Positions 44,994-56,683 of a DNA stretch of 64,000 nt are shown here, piece by piece. Source of the DNA: Argopecten irradians (Eukaryota > Mollusca > Bivalvia > Pectinida > Pectinidae). The notes below the pieces were generated by a model, which was given only the letters and a program-made list of their open reading frames with translations, did not search any database and was not told the DNA's origin. The stretch covers positions 834,620-898,619 of the forward strand of contig NC_091135.1 of NCBI RefSeq assembly GCF_041381155.1, read 5' to 3'. Made by a program: the position numbers and the translations under genes. Every line of letters starts with the position of its first letter. The stretch's first letter is position 1.

Positions 44994-46214
44994 ATGGAAG
45001 CGAATGAAAGTTTTGATACAGAAGCGGGACGACTATATGAGTGGAATTCTAGTATATCTTCCTCCCTACTCCCGAACAACATTATCTTGGGATTATATCT
45101 CACCATAGGATTACTGGGAAACCTCAGCGTGTTATACGTCTACATCTTCAAAATGGAGAATAAGAAAGATGTGCGTTATTTCATTCCAGTTCTTGCTGTG
45201 ACGGACGCCATTGCTAGTCTGGCCGGATGTGGAGTGAGTCTGTTGACCAATATCTATCCAGTTATGTTTCCGGTAGCAGGTTTATGTGAATGTTTGTGGT
45301 TCTTTGCGTGTGTTGTGTTAATATGGTCCGGTTTATTAAATCTTGTGATAGCGTATCAACGTTACATGAAAATATGCCGCCTCGGTAAAAATATGACGTT
45401 GGGGTTTCGACGGAAGACGCTTGTCATTACTGGTACGGTGTCCACAGTGTTATCGCTACCTTCGTGGGCTTTCTTCGCCAGAGTACCAGTGTTTAACTAC
45501 AAGACTAATGTGACCGGTAATCGATGTGGGAGTCGATATGCAACCGACCTTACCTTCAAAGCATTGATTTACATCTACCAGGGAATTAATGGCATGCTCA
45601 GTCTTGTGATAGTTATAGGAATAATAGTATTTTATAGCTCTGTGGGATCAACACTTTACAAACAGGAAAATCGTTTAAAACGCCATGTAAGTTCAAAAGT
45701 GCCTGCTAGTCCAAGCAGAAAGTCGGCCGACGTAGCGCCATGGCGGGAGTCGCTGGATATACCCATCAACGGGCAATCTAAAGGTATGACGAAAAACGAT
45801 CTCATAGTTAGAGACAGTAATACAATCGAAGCTCCCAAAACTGAAACGTGTAGGCTTACAGAGGAATTAGGCAAACATGACAGTTTATCATCTAACTTAG
45901 AGCGGGAACCGTCCTCTAAGAGTCAGGCTGCTCGCTATAGAGTTACATATATGTTCATGACCCTGGCTCTCGCCTACATCCTGTGTCTGGTACCGACATT
46001 TGCTGTGAATCTTTCCAAAGACATAGAATCTAATGAGTTTTGGATGAATTTCAACAACGACGAAGCCTATTCCTTAGCAATAATGTTCTGTTTACGACTT
46101 CACCTATTAAACAACGTCATGAACCCCTTTATATATTTTACATTTGATAAACATTTTAGGAGAGAAGTTATCAAATTATCCTGCTTTAACCGATGTTTTA
46201 GATACAGAAGATGA
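44994..46214 (+). CDS. Class A (rhodopsin-type) G protein-coupled receptor
   Basis: A single uninterrupted frame encoding a 406-residue seven-helix receptor at the plasma membrane; the ligand is unknown. The start is placed at 44994 (MEANESF); an in-frame ATG at 44937 would add 19 residues. The N-terminus has N-glycosylation sequons at Asn4 and Asn18. TM1 has GN (42-43), TM2 LAVTD (Asp71), TM3 Cys98 (disulfide partner probably Cys178), QRY at 122-124 in place of DRY, TM5 about 188-214, TM6 has CLVP (331-334) in place of CWxP, and TM7 NPFIY (377-381) is followed by FDKHF (helix 8) and Cys397/Cys401. The third loop is long (about 100 residues, Ser/Lys-rich). It is probably a lineage-expanded orphan or peptide-type receptor. 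No intron is needed, as in many molluscan GPCR expansions. Confidence 0.9.
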   Translation: MEANESFDTEAGRLYEWNSSISSSLLPNNIILGLYLTIGLLGNLSVLYVYIFKMENKKDVRYFIPVLAVTDAIASLAGCGVSLLTNIYPVMFPVAGLCECLWFFACVVLIWSGLLNLVIAYQRYMKICRLGKNMTLGFRRKTLVITGTVSTVLSLPSWAFFARVPVFNYKTNVTGNRCGSRYATDLTFKALIYIYQGINGMLSLVIVIGIIVFYSSVGSTLYKQENRLKRHVSSKVPASPSRKSADVAPWRESLDIPINGQSKGMTKNDLIVRDSNTIEAPKTETCRLTEELGKHDSLSSNLEREPSSKSQAARYRVTYMFMTLALAYILCLVPTFAVNLSKDIESNEFWMNFNNDEAYSLAIMFCLRLHLLNNVMNPFIYFTFDKHFRREVIKLSCFNRCFRYRR

Positions 46215-48524
46215 TATATGTATGACGCTATGGAATATTATTTAATATTATATCTGGCTGTTTATAAGACCTCAATCCAATTTATTAAACCAAATCTTCA
46301 TTAACTCAACTTTCTTGATTAAAACTCTTCGTAGAATATAATGTAGTTTGGGTATCGATCATTATCATATTAATACCCTTAAATCCTTATAGCTTGATAC
46401 TTGTAAAACTGGAAGCTTTGTCGCACTAATTTTGAGGTGCAGTAGATTCATAATTTCACATTTAAGTCGAGTTTTGTTAATGAAAGAGGTAATCGTGGTG
46501 ACTATACTTTCGTTGTTCTTTGATTTCGGAGTATTTATTTCATGGCGCCATAAACGGTTGTTTTCTCGTAAATTAATGATTTATTTCAACATAAATGATG
46601 TAACGATTAGTATCTGCTGTCTGCTCCCAGGAGACAAATACTTTTGTAATGCGAAAAGACTCATTTCCGGTGAATTATATAGTAATCAATCTTGATTATG
46701 TGCTTTATTGAGAAATATTTGAATTAATATGTTATTTCATATTATCAAGGCATTTCAATTATAAGGCAGCTGATTAATTAATACCATATACCTGCTATCT
46801 AAAATTTAAAAAAATCGTTTTCATAAACAATACCGACTGTTTAATGCCCTATAATCCTTTTGAAGATTACTTTAAAGGTTTTACGAAATCCTTTCACTTT
46901 ATAATGCAGTAAACTAAAACCTAGCATATGTAACATAAACACTTAAACAAGGAGAGGAGGTCATTAAGACAACATTTACACAGAAAATATACATATATAT
47001 ACTATAGCGTATGTCACATAGAAACTAGGAACAATTGATAAAATCTTTGTTTCAGTCGCTTACACTTGAAACTTAAACAAGTTTACTCAAGTGTTGTTGC
47101 CATATACCGAGCATAATATTTATGTTATAATTATAATTAATACACCATATATTTTACCAGTTACGATGAAATATAAAATGATAACACATTTATCATATTT
47201 TATATATATGAATATGTAAACAGGAATTCATCTAGAAATAGCAGTCATTCATTTGTCTAATCGTGATATCAGAGACTGGTGTAGGCCTTTGTGATGAAAT
47301 GTGCCAGCGAAAGAGTAAAATGTCACATCCAAATGTTTTTTTGTTGAATGTTACTTATTAATTCTGAAATCGAAATGTGAATTGAAAGACAGATGGAATA
47401 TCGTCAAACACGTCCCTTATCCATTCTTGCCGTGCTGTCTAAAATAGAGAGGATATCGAACATGTTAAGAACATGTTTATATTACACTGATGTTGATTAT
47501 GGTATCATCACATTATATAGATACACATGCCGTCCTCGGGAAGGCCCAAGCAAACAAGGGTTCCTAGTGTATAAACGCTACGCAGATGAGTGCTGATAAC
47601 ATTTACACAAGAAAGGACCATTTCCGGGTGCATCATAGAAAAACACTGCTGTATAGTCAATTCATTTAATTCGTACACAGAAAGCCTTTCACCATTCATT
47701 ACAAGCACCATATTAAATCAGCATCACTTGATAAAGGGATGTTTCATTACTAGTTACCCATGTATCTGTCTGGCTGTATCGGTACGACCGCTTAGTCATA
47801 CACAATTATTTAGATACGATCTGGTTGGAATTAAGGCGTGACAAATTATCATTTACAACCATTAACTATTCTCTATAAGACAAATTGTGTTCGATCACAT
47901 ATCCTTGTAAGAAATATAACTTCTTAACATCTGAATACAATCATATAAAGGATTGAATGGTACATTAATGGTGAATTCGTCCATAAACACGAAAAGTCAA
48001 ATTCGACTAGAAATCCATTTTTATTTCATAAAATGTATTTACGCAATATTTTGAAACGGCCTTGAGGCGAAAAACGAAGATCTTTTCAATTCCGGATATC
48101 ATTATATTTATGTAGGTCTCATGTGTATAATTACAAACCAAAACAGTTGTACTAAACATATTCTCAATGTCGTTACAGAGGGAGTGGTACATTGTATGTT
48201 GAAACTTACTGTAAAAACGTGTTCATGTATATAAAAAGTTATGAAACCCGTCTCGAAATTTTTCTTGGCAATGCTAGTGAAATATTTTTCAAAAGCTCGA
48301 CACATAAAATATCAAATGAAATCAAACCTTGTGTAATATATGTGTGGATCAGAAATAACCCACAATAAGGCCTATGTAATGACCTGGCTTTGATCAAGGA
48401 AGCATATGTAAAGTTCAAGAATCTAACTAATGATTTAGTACGAAGGCGGTTCATCTAACTGGCTAACAGTTAACACGTATTTCTAATAATTTTTACCATG
48501 TATTATTCTTAACGTGCAGAAGAA
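46215..48524. other. Downstream spacer; no supported gene
   Basis: Includes the unmarked 3' end of the GPCR gene (no AATAAA close by was noticed). The ORF at 46432-46695 is hydrophobic but AT-driven and unrecognised; others are shorter and overlapping. Confidence 0.45.
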
Positions 48525-48605
48525 CAGGACAGAATTCGAATTTCTGTCCAGTTTCCCGACCAGGGATCGAACTCAGAAAATGTCAGAGAAGGGGATTCCG
48601 TCAGC
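48525..48605 (-). mobile_element. tRNA-like SINE relic
   Basis: On the minus strand a B-box-like GAGTTCGATCCCTGGTC is preceded by a weak A-box-like ACTCAGCTGACGG. Spacing is compatible with a tRNA head, but stems cannot be drawn cleanly. A degenerate SINE or tRNA pseudogene fragment. Confidence 0.45.
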
Positions 48606-50546
48606 TGAGTGATATAATGTAGAAACCATATGAAACATATATGCACAAGCCACACCATTTACAATAGTTATTTGTATACTAATCTTATACATTTGGTCAC
48701 ATAGCCACAAATTCTATCAAAATACTAGTTTAATTTTTTATACCAAATACTTGGTGTTCTTTCAAGACAATCGTGAAAACGTTCTAAAGGTGTACAATTT
48801 TATGTCGAAACGTTTATGGAGGTTTAAGGAATCCGGAGTCTTCTGCCTAAACATTGAAAGAAGGTCAATTACAAAACAGCAAACAGAGCAGGCAACGGTA
48901 ATGATACTTAATTCCACTTCCTGATTGCGCAGACACGATTTGGCAGATCTCGTAATGAATGACATTAATTATTAATGCTGCAGGTCATTGGGGAAAGAAT
49001 TTACAATAAGTTTTATCACTAACTAGTATCTGTTGCTATAAAAGATACTCTATAAAAATTGATAAAATATCAATTTGAATCATTTGGGAATGACTTATGT
49101 GTGAAGACATTACAAATGTAAACAAAAAACACTTTCTTATCTTTGAGGAAAATATTACGTTACTGCACACCGTGTTTTCCGCAGTTGTAGTCTACTTATT
49201 ACATTTCGTTTTAGTATTTGTCTTCGCATAATTACTAGCAATAAAAAATATATTTCAAAGCTAATTTTGCATGTGAAAAAACCCCGATGAGACCGAGGTA
49301 TTTATGTTAATCTAATCAATCCGATCTTAGTTGTGTTGGTGGCCGGTTTCTGTGACTCTCCAAACTCATTCAACATTAAGGCTTTAGCTTCTGTTTATGC
49401 CAGTGATATGCTGTATGCCTATATCTCATTTCTTCGGTATACTTGAACTTAACTAAGTTGATAAAAGTGTGTATCCATAGGGGCTAACCTTCAGATATTA
49501 CTATTATATTGACTCGTTCATTGTTGTGTAGCTTGTACATTTTGGCAAAATATGCGAAACAATATACACTTTAGTATAACTAGTCCTCATGGTTCCTAAC
49601 ATATTTCTGGCGTCAAATAATTGTTTAGGTACGATGAGCTCTTGTTTGACATCGAGTTTTTTTATATTGTTATGCAAATGATGGTGCAAAACAGGGACAA
49701 ATATCCATGTGGAAACCCACGGAAACTGCACACGGTTACGACGTAAGAAAAGCAAGGTGTTTTCGATGTATAATGGCTAATTTGGCATTTCTAGGTAATA
49801 TCCTACCTGATCCAGCTCGATGGTCAAGAAAATTGATGTTAACAAGAGTTGTACGTTTATAAAAGCTGTATGATGTTAACATGATGACATTAGATTGATG
49901 CTGATTTATTATTTGCATTACGAATTTGGACTTACTTAGTGCTTCTGTGTATAATATTTAAGGATTAAAGTATCTTTCTGGTGGGTCTATCGAAGGATAA
50001 AGTGGAGTAGAGTATCGATATTTGGAATGGAACACCAGAATGATACCTTATTCAACCCCATCGAACAGATATATCTGCACTACCGGTAAGGGTAAGTTTT
50101 CTCTGTCTTACCCAGGGCGAGACAGCTTGCACGCATAGAATATATTCGCCTGATAAACCGGAAGTTGTAAAATATGATAAGCAAATAAACATTAATCTAT
50201 GCAGTCTAATTAAAAATCCATATAACATTTGACCTCGAGCTCGTGCTTCATGCACGTACTGAACTGTGACCTAATGATCATCGGAGTCAGAAGTCAACCT
50301 GTTTTCACATATTTCGTTGATGTTTACCCAGCGAATGATTTAAAGGGTTTGATACAATATGTGTTATATCTTTTGACTTTCAAAATTATTAAGTTTCTTG
50401 TTTGTCACTGTGCAACGATTTAACAAAGTGTTTGAGCATTAAAAATAACTCCAGTTTGATACAGTATTGTAAATAAATACTGTAGCTTTTTTTTAAATCG
50501 TGTAGGTAGTTTTTAATTATTTATTTTTTGGAACTTACAGGGGCAG
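48606..50546. other. No supported gene
   Basis: AT-rich with only short unrecognised ORFs on both strands. Confidence 0.5.
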
Positions 50547-50719
50547 AAAAAGGATTTTCCCCTACCTTGAGGGTAGGACAGGGAAATATGTACCCTTGGA
50601 GGAGATTCACGACAGTCTAACCCTCGGCAAGCCTCGGGTTAGACAATCGTAAATCTCCTCCTCGAGTAGAGACTTTCCTTGTCCTACCCTCAAGGTAGGG
50701 AAAGACCCTAGTAATCCTT
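50547..50719. repeat. Foldback (long imperfect palindrome)
   Basis: The left arm (AAGGATT...CTACCTTGAGGGTAGGACAGGGAAA...GGAGGAGATT) pairs with the right arm (AATCTCCTCC...TTTCCTTGTCCTACCCTCAAGGTAGGGAAAG...AATCCTT) over about 80 bp per arm at roughly 85% identity. The centre is near 50629 (CTAACCCTCGG-CAAG-CCTCGGGTTAG). Each arm itself holds a CTACCTTGAGGGTAG palindrome. No coding sequence. It resembles a foldback-type MITE; no target duplication was seen. Confidence 0.8.
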
Positions 50720-50966
50720 ATTTTTACAGTCTTACGTATCATTGCTCTTGACCAATATCTACCCTATTTAGTGTTTATGGCATTTATAAGATTAACAATT
50801 GGATAATATATCGTTTGGCTCCGCAAAGCATTTGGAACATCCACTCGAAGTGGCGGAAATTCCCGCCAATTTATCAATGAACATACAAATAAAAAGAGTT
50901 CCGTCTAATGAAGCATATATCCGGGGTTTTCCCCGATATAAAACTCTAAATCGTTTTATTTATCTG

Positions 50967-51532
50967 ATGTTAAACCATCCCTAGAACAAAAACAGTTTGA
51001 TTTTAATGTTAAACCACCCTTAGTACAAAAACAGTTTGATTTTAATGTTAAACCATCCTTAGTACAAAAACAGTTTGATTTTAATGTTAAACCATCCTTA
51101 GTACAAAAACAGTTTGATTTTAATGTTAAACCATCCATTGTACAAAACAGTTTGATTTTAATGTTTAACCATCCATAGTACAAAAACAGTTTGATTTTAA
51201 TGTTAAACCATCCTTAGTACAAAAACAGTTTGATTTTAATGTTAAACCATCCATAGTACAAAACAGTTTGATTTTAATGTTAAATCATCCATAGTACAAA
51301 ACAGTTTGGTTTTAATGTTAAATCATCCTTAGTACAAAACAGTTTGATTTTAATGTTAAACCATTCATAGTACAACAACAGGTTAATTTTAATGTTAAAC
51401 CATCCATAGTACAAAAACAGGTTAATTTTAATCTTAAACTATCCATAGTACAAAAACAGTTTGATTTTAATGTTAAACCATCCATAGTACAAAAACAGTT
51501 TGATTTTAATGTTAAACCATCCATAGAGCGTG
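50967..51532. repeat. 39-bp minisatellite
   Basis: About 14.5 units of AGTTTGATTTTAATGTTAAA + CCATCCATAGTACAAAAAC, some 38 bp long. Because 39 is a multiple of three, the minus strand stays open as a 13-residue repeat (TMDGLTLKSNCFC). Units of 38 bp break that frame, so it is not taken as a gene. Confidence 0.92.
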
Positions 51533-54085
51533 TTCGGGTATATTCGGCCCCCTTACAGAAATATCGCTTACAATCCGCCTGCGTCAAGGAGGTGTCAGTT
51601 TCTTAAATTTTGTGATCACTTGAGTTCTATTTGATCAGTTCACGTTTAAAATTACTTGATTACACGGATGTTTAATGGTTACATATCATTATTTCCGGTT
51701 TTTGGAGGTTTTGAAATGAATCGGACGTCGTTTCGAGGAACATGCACAAACAGAGTTAGGCCCAATACTGTAAACATTTGCCGCTCTCAGAATGGCCGCT
51801 CTAGGATTCCGCTTCATTGATATTTCGAAACACCCAAGGGTGTGTATTGTATGTAAGGCCTACTCTCGCCGATTACATATAACGGATATAACTTGTCAGT
51901 CCCCTGACGTGAATAAAATGCATTGTCGTGCTTTATCTATTAGCATGTCGTTTTGGTTAAACTTATCCAACTCAAAGACTGTTGTTGTCCTGACATATTT
52001 TATCCATTTGCATGCAACGAAAATGTTACAAATACAAATAGGATAGTACGTGTTGTAGCGAACACAAGATGTAAACATTGCGACGTCATCGGAATGTGCA
52101 AAACTGTACATTGTACAAGAATAATACTGACCCAGTATTATACTTATATTAGAAACGAACACCTGTGGTACAACATTGTATATTTGGTCGGCACTGAAAA
52201 CACCAACAGTTTCTACTGCGAACCATCATAAAGTTGAGTAGCCTTTGGTTTAAATCAACGGGGTTTATACTATTGATCAATTCATCACTGACTGTAAATT
52301 TTCATTTTAATCCATCTATCCATAACTTATTTTCGAATTGTCAACAATACTTTCTGTGTGATTTTAGTGGTAAAGTTATATAGGATGTTAATGTAAACTT
52401 CAGTATTTTTGACGCCGTTTTGTATCATAAAAGCGTCGGTATTAGGATGTAGTGCCTATACTATGCCTGATGATGTAACTTCTCGACCTTACCACTTTGT
52501 TATTTTAATGCATTTTTGATGGCTATATGGAGCATCACCAGGTACTCTGGTAGATTGCTAAGGAGTCGCATCAAAATCGAAAAAAAAAAAGAAAAAAAAG
52601 TTAGAAAAACATTAAAGAGAATAAAGCGATGGGACGCCAACAATGGCGATAAAACGTGGGAGGATGGGACGCCCTTCGTGCTTTATCCGCCAGTACCTGT
52701 ATAGATGAACTATGGAGAGGTATTAAATAACCAGGACATGTATACGGATATTTTAGGGTCCTAGATCAAAAAGTTCTGTATGTGATAGGGATAGATACCG
52801 CATATTATATAGATGAAACATTGATTTTCTCCCCGGTAAATTGTTCTCAAAGGATTTCAGCAAAAAAAAAACACATCTATCGCTTTCGGTCTAATGACAA
52901 GCGAGTACAAATCCAGTGTACTCATGGCAGACATATTGTCATTATATTCACCCTACAATATATATCTCATTACTTAATACCATCGCCAAATCTCCTTGCA
53001 ATAGAAATTGAAAAATGTCAGTCGCGATTAGGATCGGTCAATGCAGGCACGAAAACATAATAACAACAGCTAGATGATATTTTGTTAATTCAGAGAGCTC
53101 CAACGCGAATACCACTGTGTCTCGAATATTAAAACGTAATTGTAATATGGTAATATATAACAGTCGTCGATGTACTCGCGAAGGCGTTTGAATCGGCGAC
53201 GTCACGAAATGTGGTCAAAGAGGTGAACATTATATTTCTATAAGTGTGACAAGCAGACATAGCGAACTACACTCCCATTTGATGTGTTCATTAAATAAAC
53301 AATGGTGCATCGATTTGGAGTTGGATTAAGATTTCAGAGGAAGTCTGGCCGACAACGTCAGTTAAAATGTAAATGTATATACCGATAAATCAGTATATGG
53401 GAAACACAGATAACGTGTACCGGGTTATCTCTGTCTCTGTTACATTCGCGAACATATGCTCCAATGTAAAACTGAAATACACGTAGACATTTACCATAAT
53501 GTCAAGTACATACTGAAATCCAAATCACAGATAGTACAAATAGTGTAATAACGCGCACGTGCTCTGGTTCTGCACGTGTTTTATGATTGGTTACGAACTG
53601 CTATTCTTAAATTGTCCCGTAGAAATGTCTACCAGCACGAACACATGTATGTTTGGTATATCTAAACCTAAACGCCAACCCCATACAAATAAACAATTAA
53701 TGATAATCGAGCGATACTACATAGAAACAGAAGGCATCCTGTCTTTAAGTACATGTATAAACTCGTGCAACTATATCACCAGTGACAGGAGAAACAAGAG
53801 CAGCATTGTTATCGAATAACAAAGTAAAATAATCATTTAAAAGGTCAGATTAACACAAGTGGTGAAATTAAGGCATGACACATAGACCACCATCATTGGA
53901 ATACTGTAAATATATTTATATTAGCGGTAATTTTATTTAAGCTCTTTTCTTCTTCTTCTTTTTCTTCTTCTTCTTTGTTTTTCATGACTCCGTCAATAAT
54001 GACGATTACGTCACGGTGATCTGTAGGGGTGCAAGGGTGTGAAGGGTTTATTTTTTTTAGTACGTAAGATAAAAGATGTGTGCAG
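51533..54085. other. No supported gene
   Basis: Short unrecognised ORFs (e.g. 51792-52046, 52782-53060, 53559-53819). A TTC/TTTC-rich tract is present at about 53943-53975. Confidence 0.45.
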
Positions 54086-54417
54086 AACTAGTGCCATCCT
54101 CGATACTCCAGGGGTTCCGATCACTTACGATCTCTACACCCCTGGACTATCTCATTGTCAAATTGGAGGCAGCTCAGTGGAAAACATTTGACCAATCACA
54201 GGCTAGCAAAGATTTCCTTTGAAGACTACAGAGAGAGCGACGCCCAACTTCAAAGCCACACAGTCGACCACAGTGTTCCGTTATACGGCTCTTTTGATGT
54301 ACACCAAAGGACTAAATTACCTGTTCTGTTGCCTCTATTTTTTTACTCTAAGATAGTCCAGGGGTGTAGAGATCGTAAGTGATCGGAACCCCTGGAGTAT
54401 CGAGGATGAACTAGTGC
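54086..54417. mobile_element. MULE-type MITE with 58-bp perfect TIRs and 9-bp TSD
   Basis: The element proper is 54095-54408 (314 bp). Its ends, 54095-54152 and 54351-54408, are exact reverse complements over all 58 bases (starting CATCCTCGATACTCCAGGGG). Both are flanked directly by the same 9-mer AACTAGTGC (54086-54094 and 54409-54417). A 9-bp target duplication with long TIRs is the hallmark of Mutator-like elements (established). The 198-bp interior has an ORF on the plus strand without a known domain, so the element needs a transposase in trans. Perfect TIRs imply recent movement. Confidence 0.92.
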
Positions 54418-54690
54418 ATGAGGGCTTCAAGGACTACGTGGAAAATATGTGCCTTGAATTCCTCGGGTGTGATGCATTGTACTGCTGCTACAGGGAGAAG
54501 ATTCCGATTCCTTTGTGTTTCACACACCTTTGAATCTTCTAAAAGTGTATTCCCGGTATTGAGCCACAACTAATAATTATATCCGCGTTAATGAATCATA
54601 CTACACAGATTTTAACACTTGCGCTCACATTTGACTGCGCCTAAAATAAGTACGTTTGCAGTATTATACTTTAGCCAAAATATTTTTATA

Positions 54691-55018
54691 CATTAATCTG
54701 CCATAACAAGTAATTGTCAAAAGTGTTTTATGTAAGCCTAAGTGTAACACAAAATGATGCAATATGTATACAATGTTGTATGTGGAAACTACCTCCGTTA
54801 GGTTATGGTTACAGTAACGTTTAACGTTTATACAAGTAAGTACATTTTTTTTTTTTATAGTGGTATGCAAAAAAAATATTGACCAATCAGAAAGCCAGAT
54901 TTGGTATGAAAACAAAGAAAAATTAATTAATTAATCTGCCATAACAAGTAATTGTCAAAGTAACACAAATGATGGATGTGGAAACTACTCCGTTAGGTTA
55001 TGGTTACACAAGTAAGTA
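54691..55018. repeat. Local duplication interrupted by a dispersed repeat
   Basis: The sequence 54691-54843 (TTAATCTGCCATAACAAG...ACAAGTAAGTAC) is repeated at 54930-55018 with several short internal deletions, so the second copy is only about 90 bp. Between them, 54844-54929 holds the inverted copy of the dispersed repeat at 3065-3140. The arrangement looks like an insertion bracketed by a long duplication. Confidence 0.7.
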
Positions 55019-55649
55019 CAATATATATAAAACATAATCGAACAAAAACAAAAGGAAGGTGTGCTTAACGAAGTTCTTCTATCTGATAATTAGATATGCT
55101 GAATATCGTATTGTGCATTTCTAATGGAGCACTCCATCCGCATGGAAGCCAGTTTATTTACCGTACTGTATCACAGGTGAGTTGTGGTACATGTACTTGG
55201 TTTGTTTGTTGTAGTAAATAATATATGAGACCTTACATAGCTATTTGTGTTTTAGCCTCTTATAATGTACAGATACATATTCATTATTTGTATTGGGTAT
55301 TTGGCATTGTTCTAGTAACCATTAAATGTTATCCCTCATGTCCCATATTAGTTTTAACAATGACAATGCCGAATGAATTATCGAATTAAATCGTTCAGAT
55401 ACATTGTTTTATTTCCGACTCGTTGCTCTTCGCACTTTCTCACATCCGTTAACCCAGTTGAGTTTCAAACTACAATGTGACTAACGTTAGTCGATGAGTC
55501 AGTATTGAAATCATTCTGTCAAATTTCGTTCTTCAACACTATCCTATTCGTATTGCGTGTCATTGTTTGTATATTATAGCGATACACGAATCGTTGGTAT
55601 TCGTCAAAACAATCGAGGAATAAACACGACTCGGTAAGAGGAGAGCACC
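55019..55649. other. No supported gene
   Basis: AT-rich spacer with nothing recognisable. Confidence 0.5.
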
Positions 55650-55998
55650 ACTTGACAGCTATGTGTAAAACCTGGTGTGGAGGATGCGTGTACTTGACAG
55701 CTATGTGTAAAACCTGGTGTGGAGGATGCGTGTACTTGACAGCTATGTGTAAAACCTGGTGTGGAGGATGCGTGTACTTGACAGCTATGTGTAAAACCTG
55801 GTGTGGAGGATGCGTGTACTTGACAGCTATGTGTAAAACCTGGTGTGGAGGATGCGTGTACTTGACAGCTATGTGTAAAACCTGGTGTGGAGGATGCGTG
55901 TACTTGACAGCTATGTGTAAAACCTGGTGTGGAGGATGCGTGTACTTGACAGCTATGTGTAAAACCTGGTGTGGAGGATGCGTGTACTTGACAGCTAT
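55650..55998. repeat. 42-bp minisatellite, eight identical units
   Basis: Eight full units plus a partial one, identical by eye (ACTTGACAGCTATGTGTAAA + ACCTGGTGTGGAGGATGCGTGT). The period is a multiple of three and both strands stay open: TAMCKTWCGGCVYL on the plus strand and IAVKYTHPPHQVLH on the minus strand. These long ORFs (55652-56053 plus; 55519-56331 minus) are by-products of the array; flanking residues show no gene-like features. Absence of any variation means very recent expansion or concerted homogenisation. Confidence 0.95.
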
Positions 55999-56499
55999 CA
56001 TATACCTAAATGTGCCAAGTATTTTACACCAACGAATCTGTCTGTTTTTATAATCATTAACATAAAATGAAGATCGTCTAGTATCTAGTGGCAAATACTT
56101 CTCAATCGATAGACGCAGGAAATTCAACAGTCTTATGTATAGAATGATAAGATGACTTTTGAAACTTCTAACCTTGATACATGTACATGTATGCATTTGA
56201 AAATCTGATGAAGAATGTTTCGCGTAGAAGAAAGATAGAAGCTTGGCATGACGTCGTAAATTACCTTGATAACCAAAGAATTCCAATAACAGTACCGGAT
56301 CTTCACAAAACCAGGGTGAATATTTTGACATGCTATTTTCTCTTTTGGGATCTGTTGAAGAATTTATATGTGAAAATCATTCAAATGCGCGATAAACATG
56401 CATAGTACAAACATTTGTAACAACACAGATTTTATGCACTGGAATAGTTCTTGATTGTATACTTTATGTGTGGTTAGATGAAATCATTAGATGAAAGGT

Positions 56500-56612
56500 T
56501 TTTTTAATTACTTATGTGACAGGACGAGAGTGTTGCGCCGTCAGCCGGTTTCGAACCCGCGACCCTGGACTTACATGTACTGGTCTGCTGCGCATGCTCT
56601 ACCGACTGAGCT
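56500..56612 (-). mobile_element. tRNA-derived SINE or tRNA pseudogene
   Basis: On the minus strand: A box TTAGCTCAGTCGGTAGAGC, then B box GGGTTCGAAACC with normal spacing. The acceptor and anticodon stems do not pair convincingly, and the sequence continues into an A-rich end, so it is a SINE head or pseudogene rather than a functional tRNA. Confidence 0.65.
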
Positions 56613-56683
56613 AAAGGTAAAATTAAAACACACACATATATATACATGTACAACATATGCAATCTTATGAAAGTTTGTTATCA

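Noticed and set aside
46432-46695. Small membrane protein gene after the GPCR
   Set aside because: Hydrophobicity follows from AT-rich codons; no topology or homology cue.
50956-51587. Minus-strand ORFs with a TMDGLTLKSNCFC repeat
   Set aside because: Product of the 39-bp minisatellite; 38-bp units shift the frame.
54155-54382. Transposase ORF inside the MITE
   Set aside because: 75 codons overlapping the right TIR, without DDE or zinc-finger motifs.
55519-56331. 270-codon minus-strand ORF with eight 14-residue repeats
   Set aside because: The frame is open only because the minisatellite period is a multiple of three; the opposite strand is open too, and flanking residues look random.
56525-56612. 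Functional tRNA gene
   Set aside because: A and B boxes are good, but the acceptor and anticodon stems do not pair.
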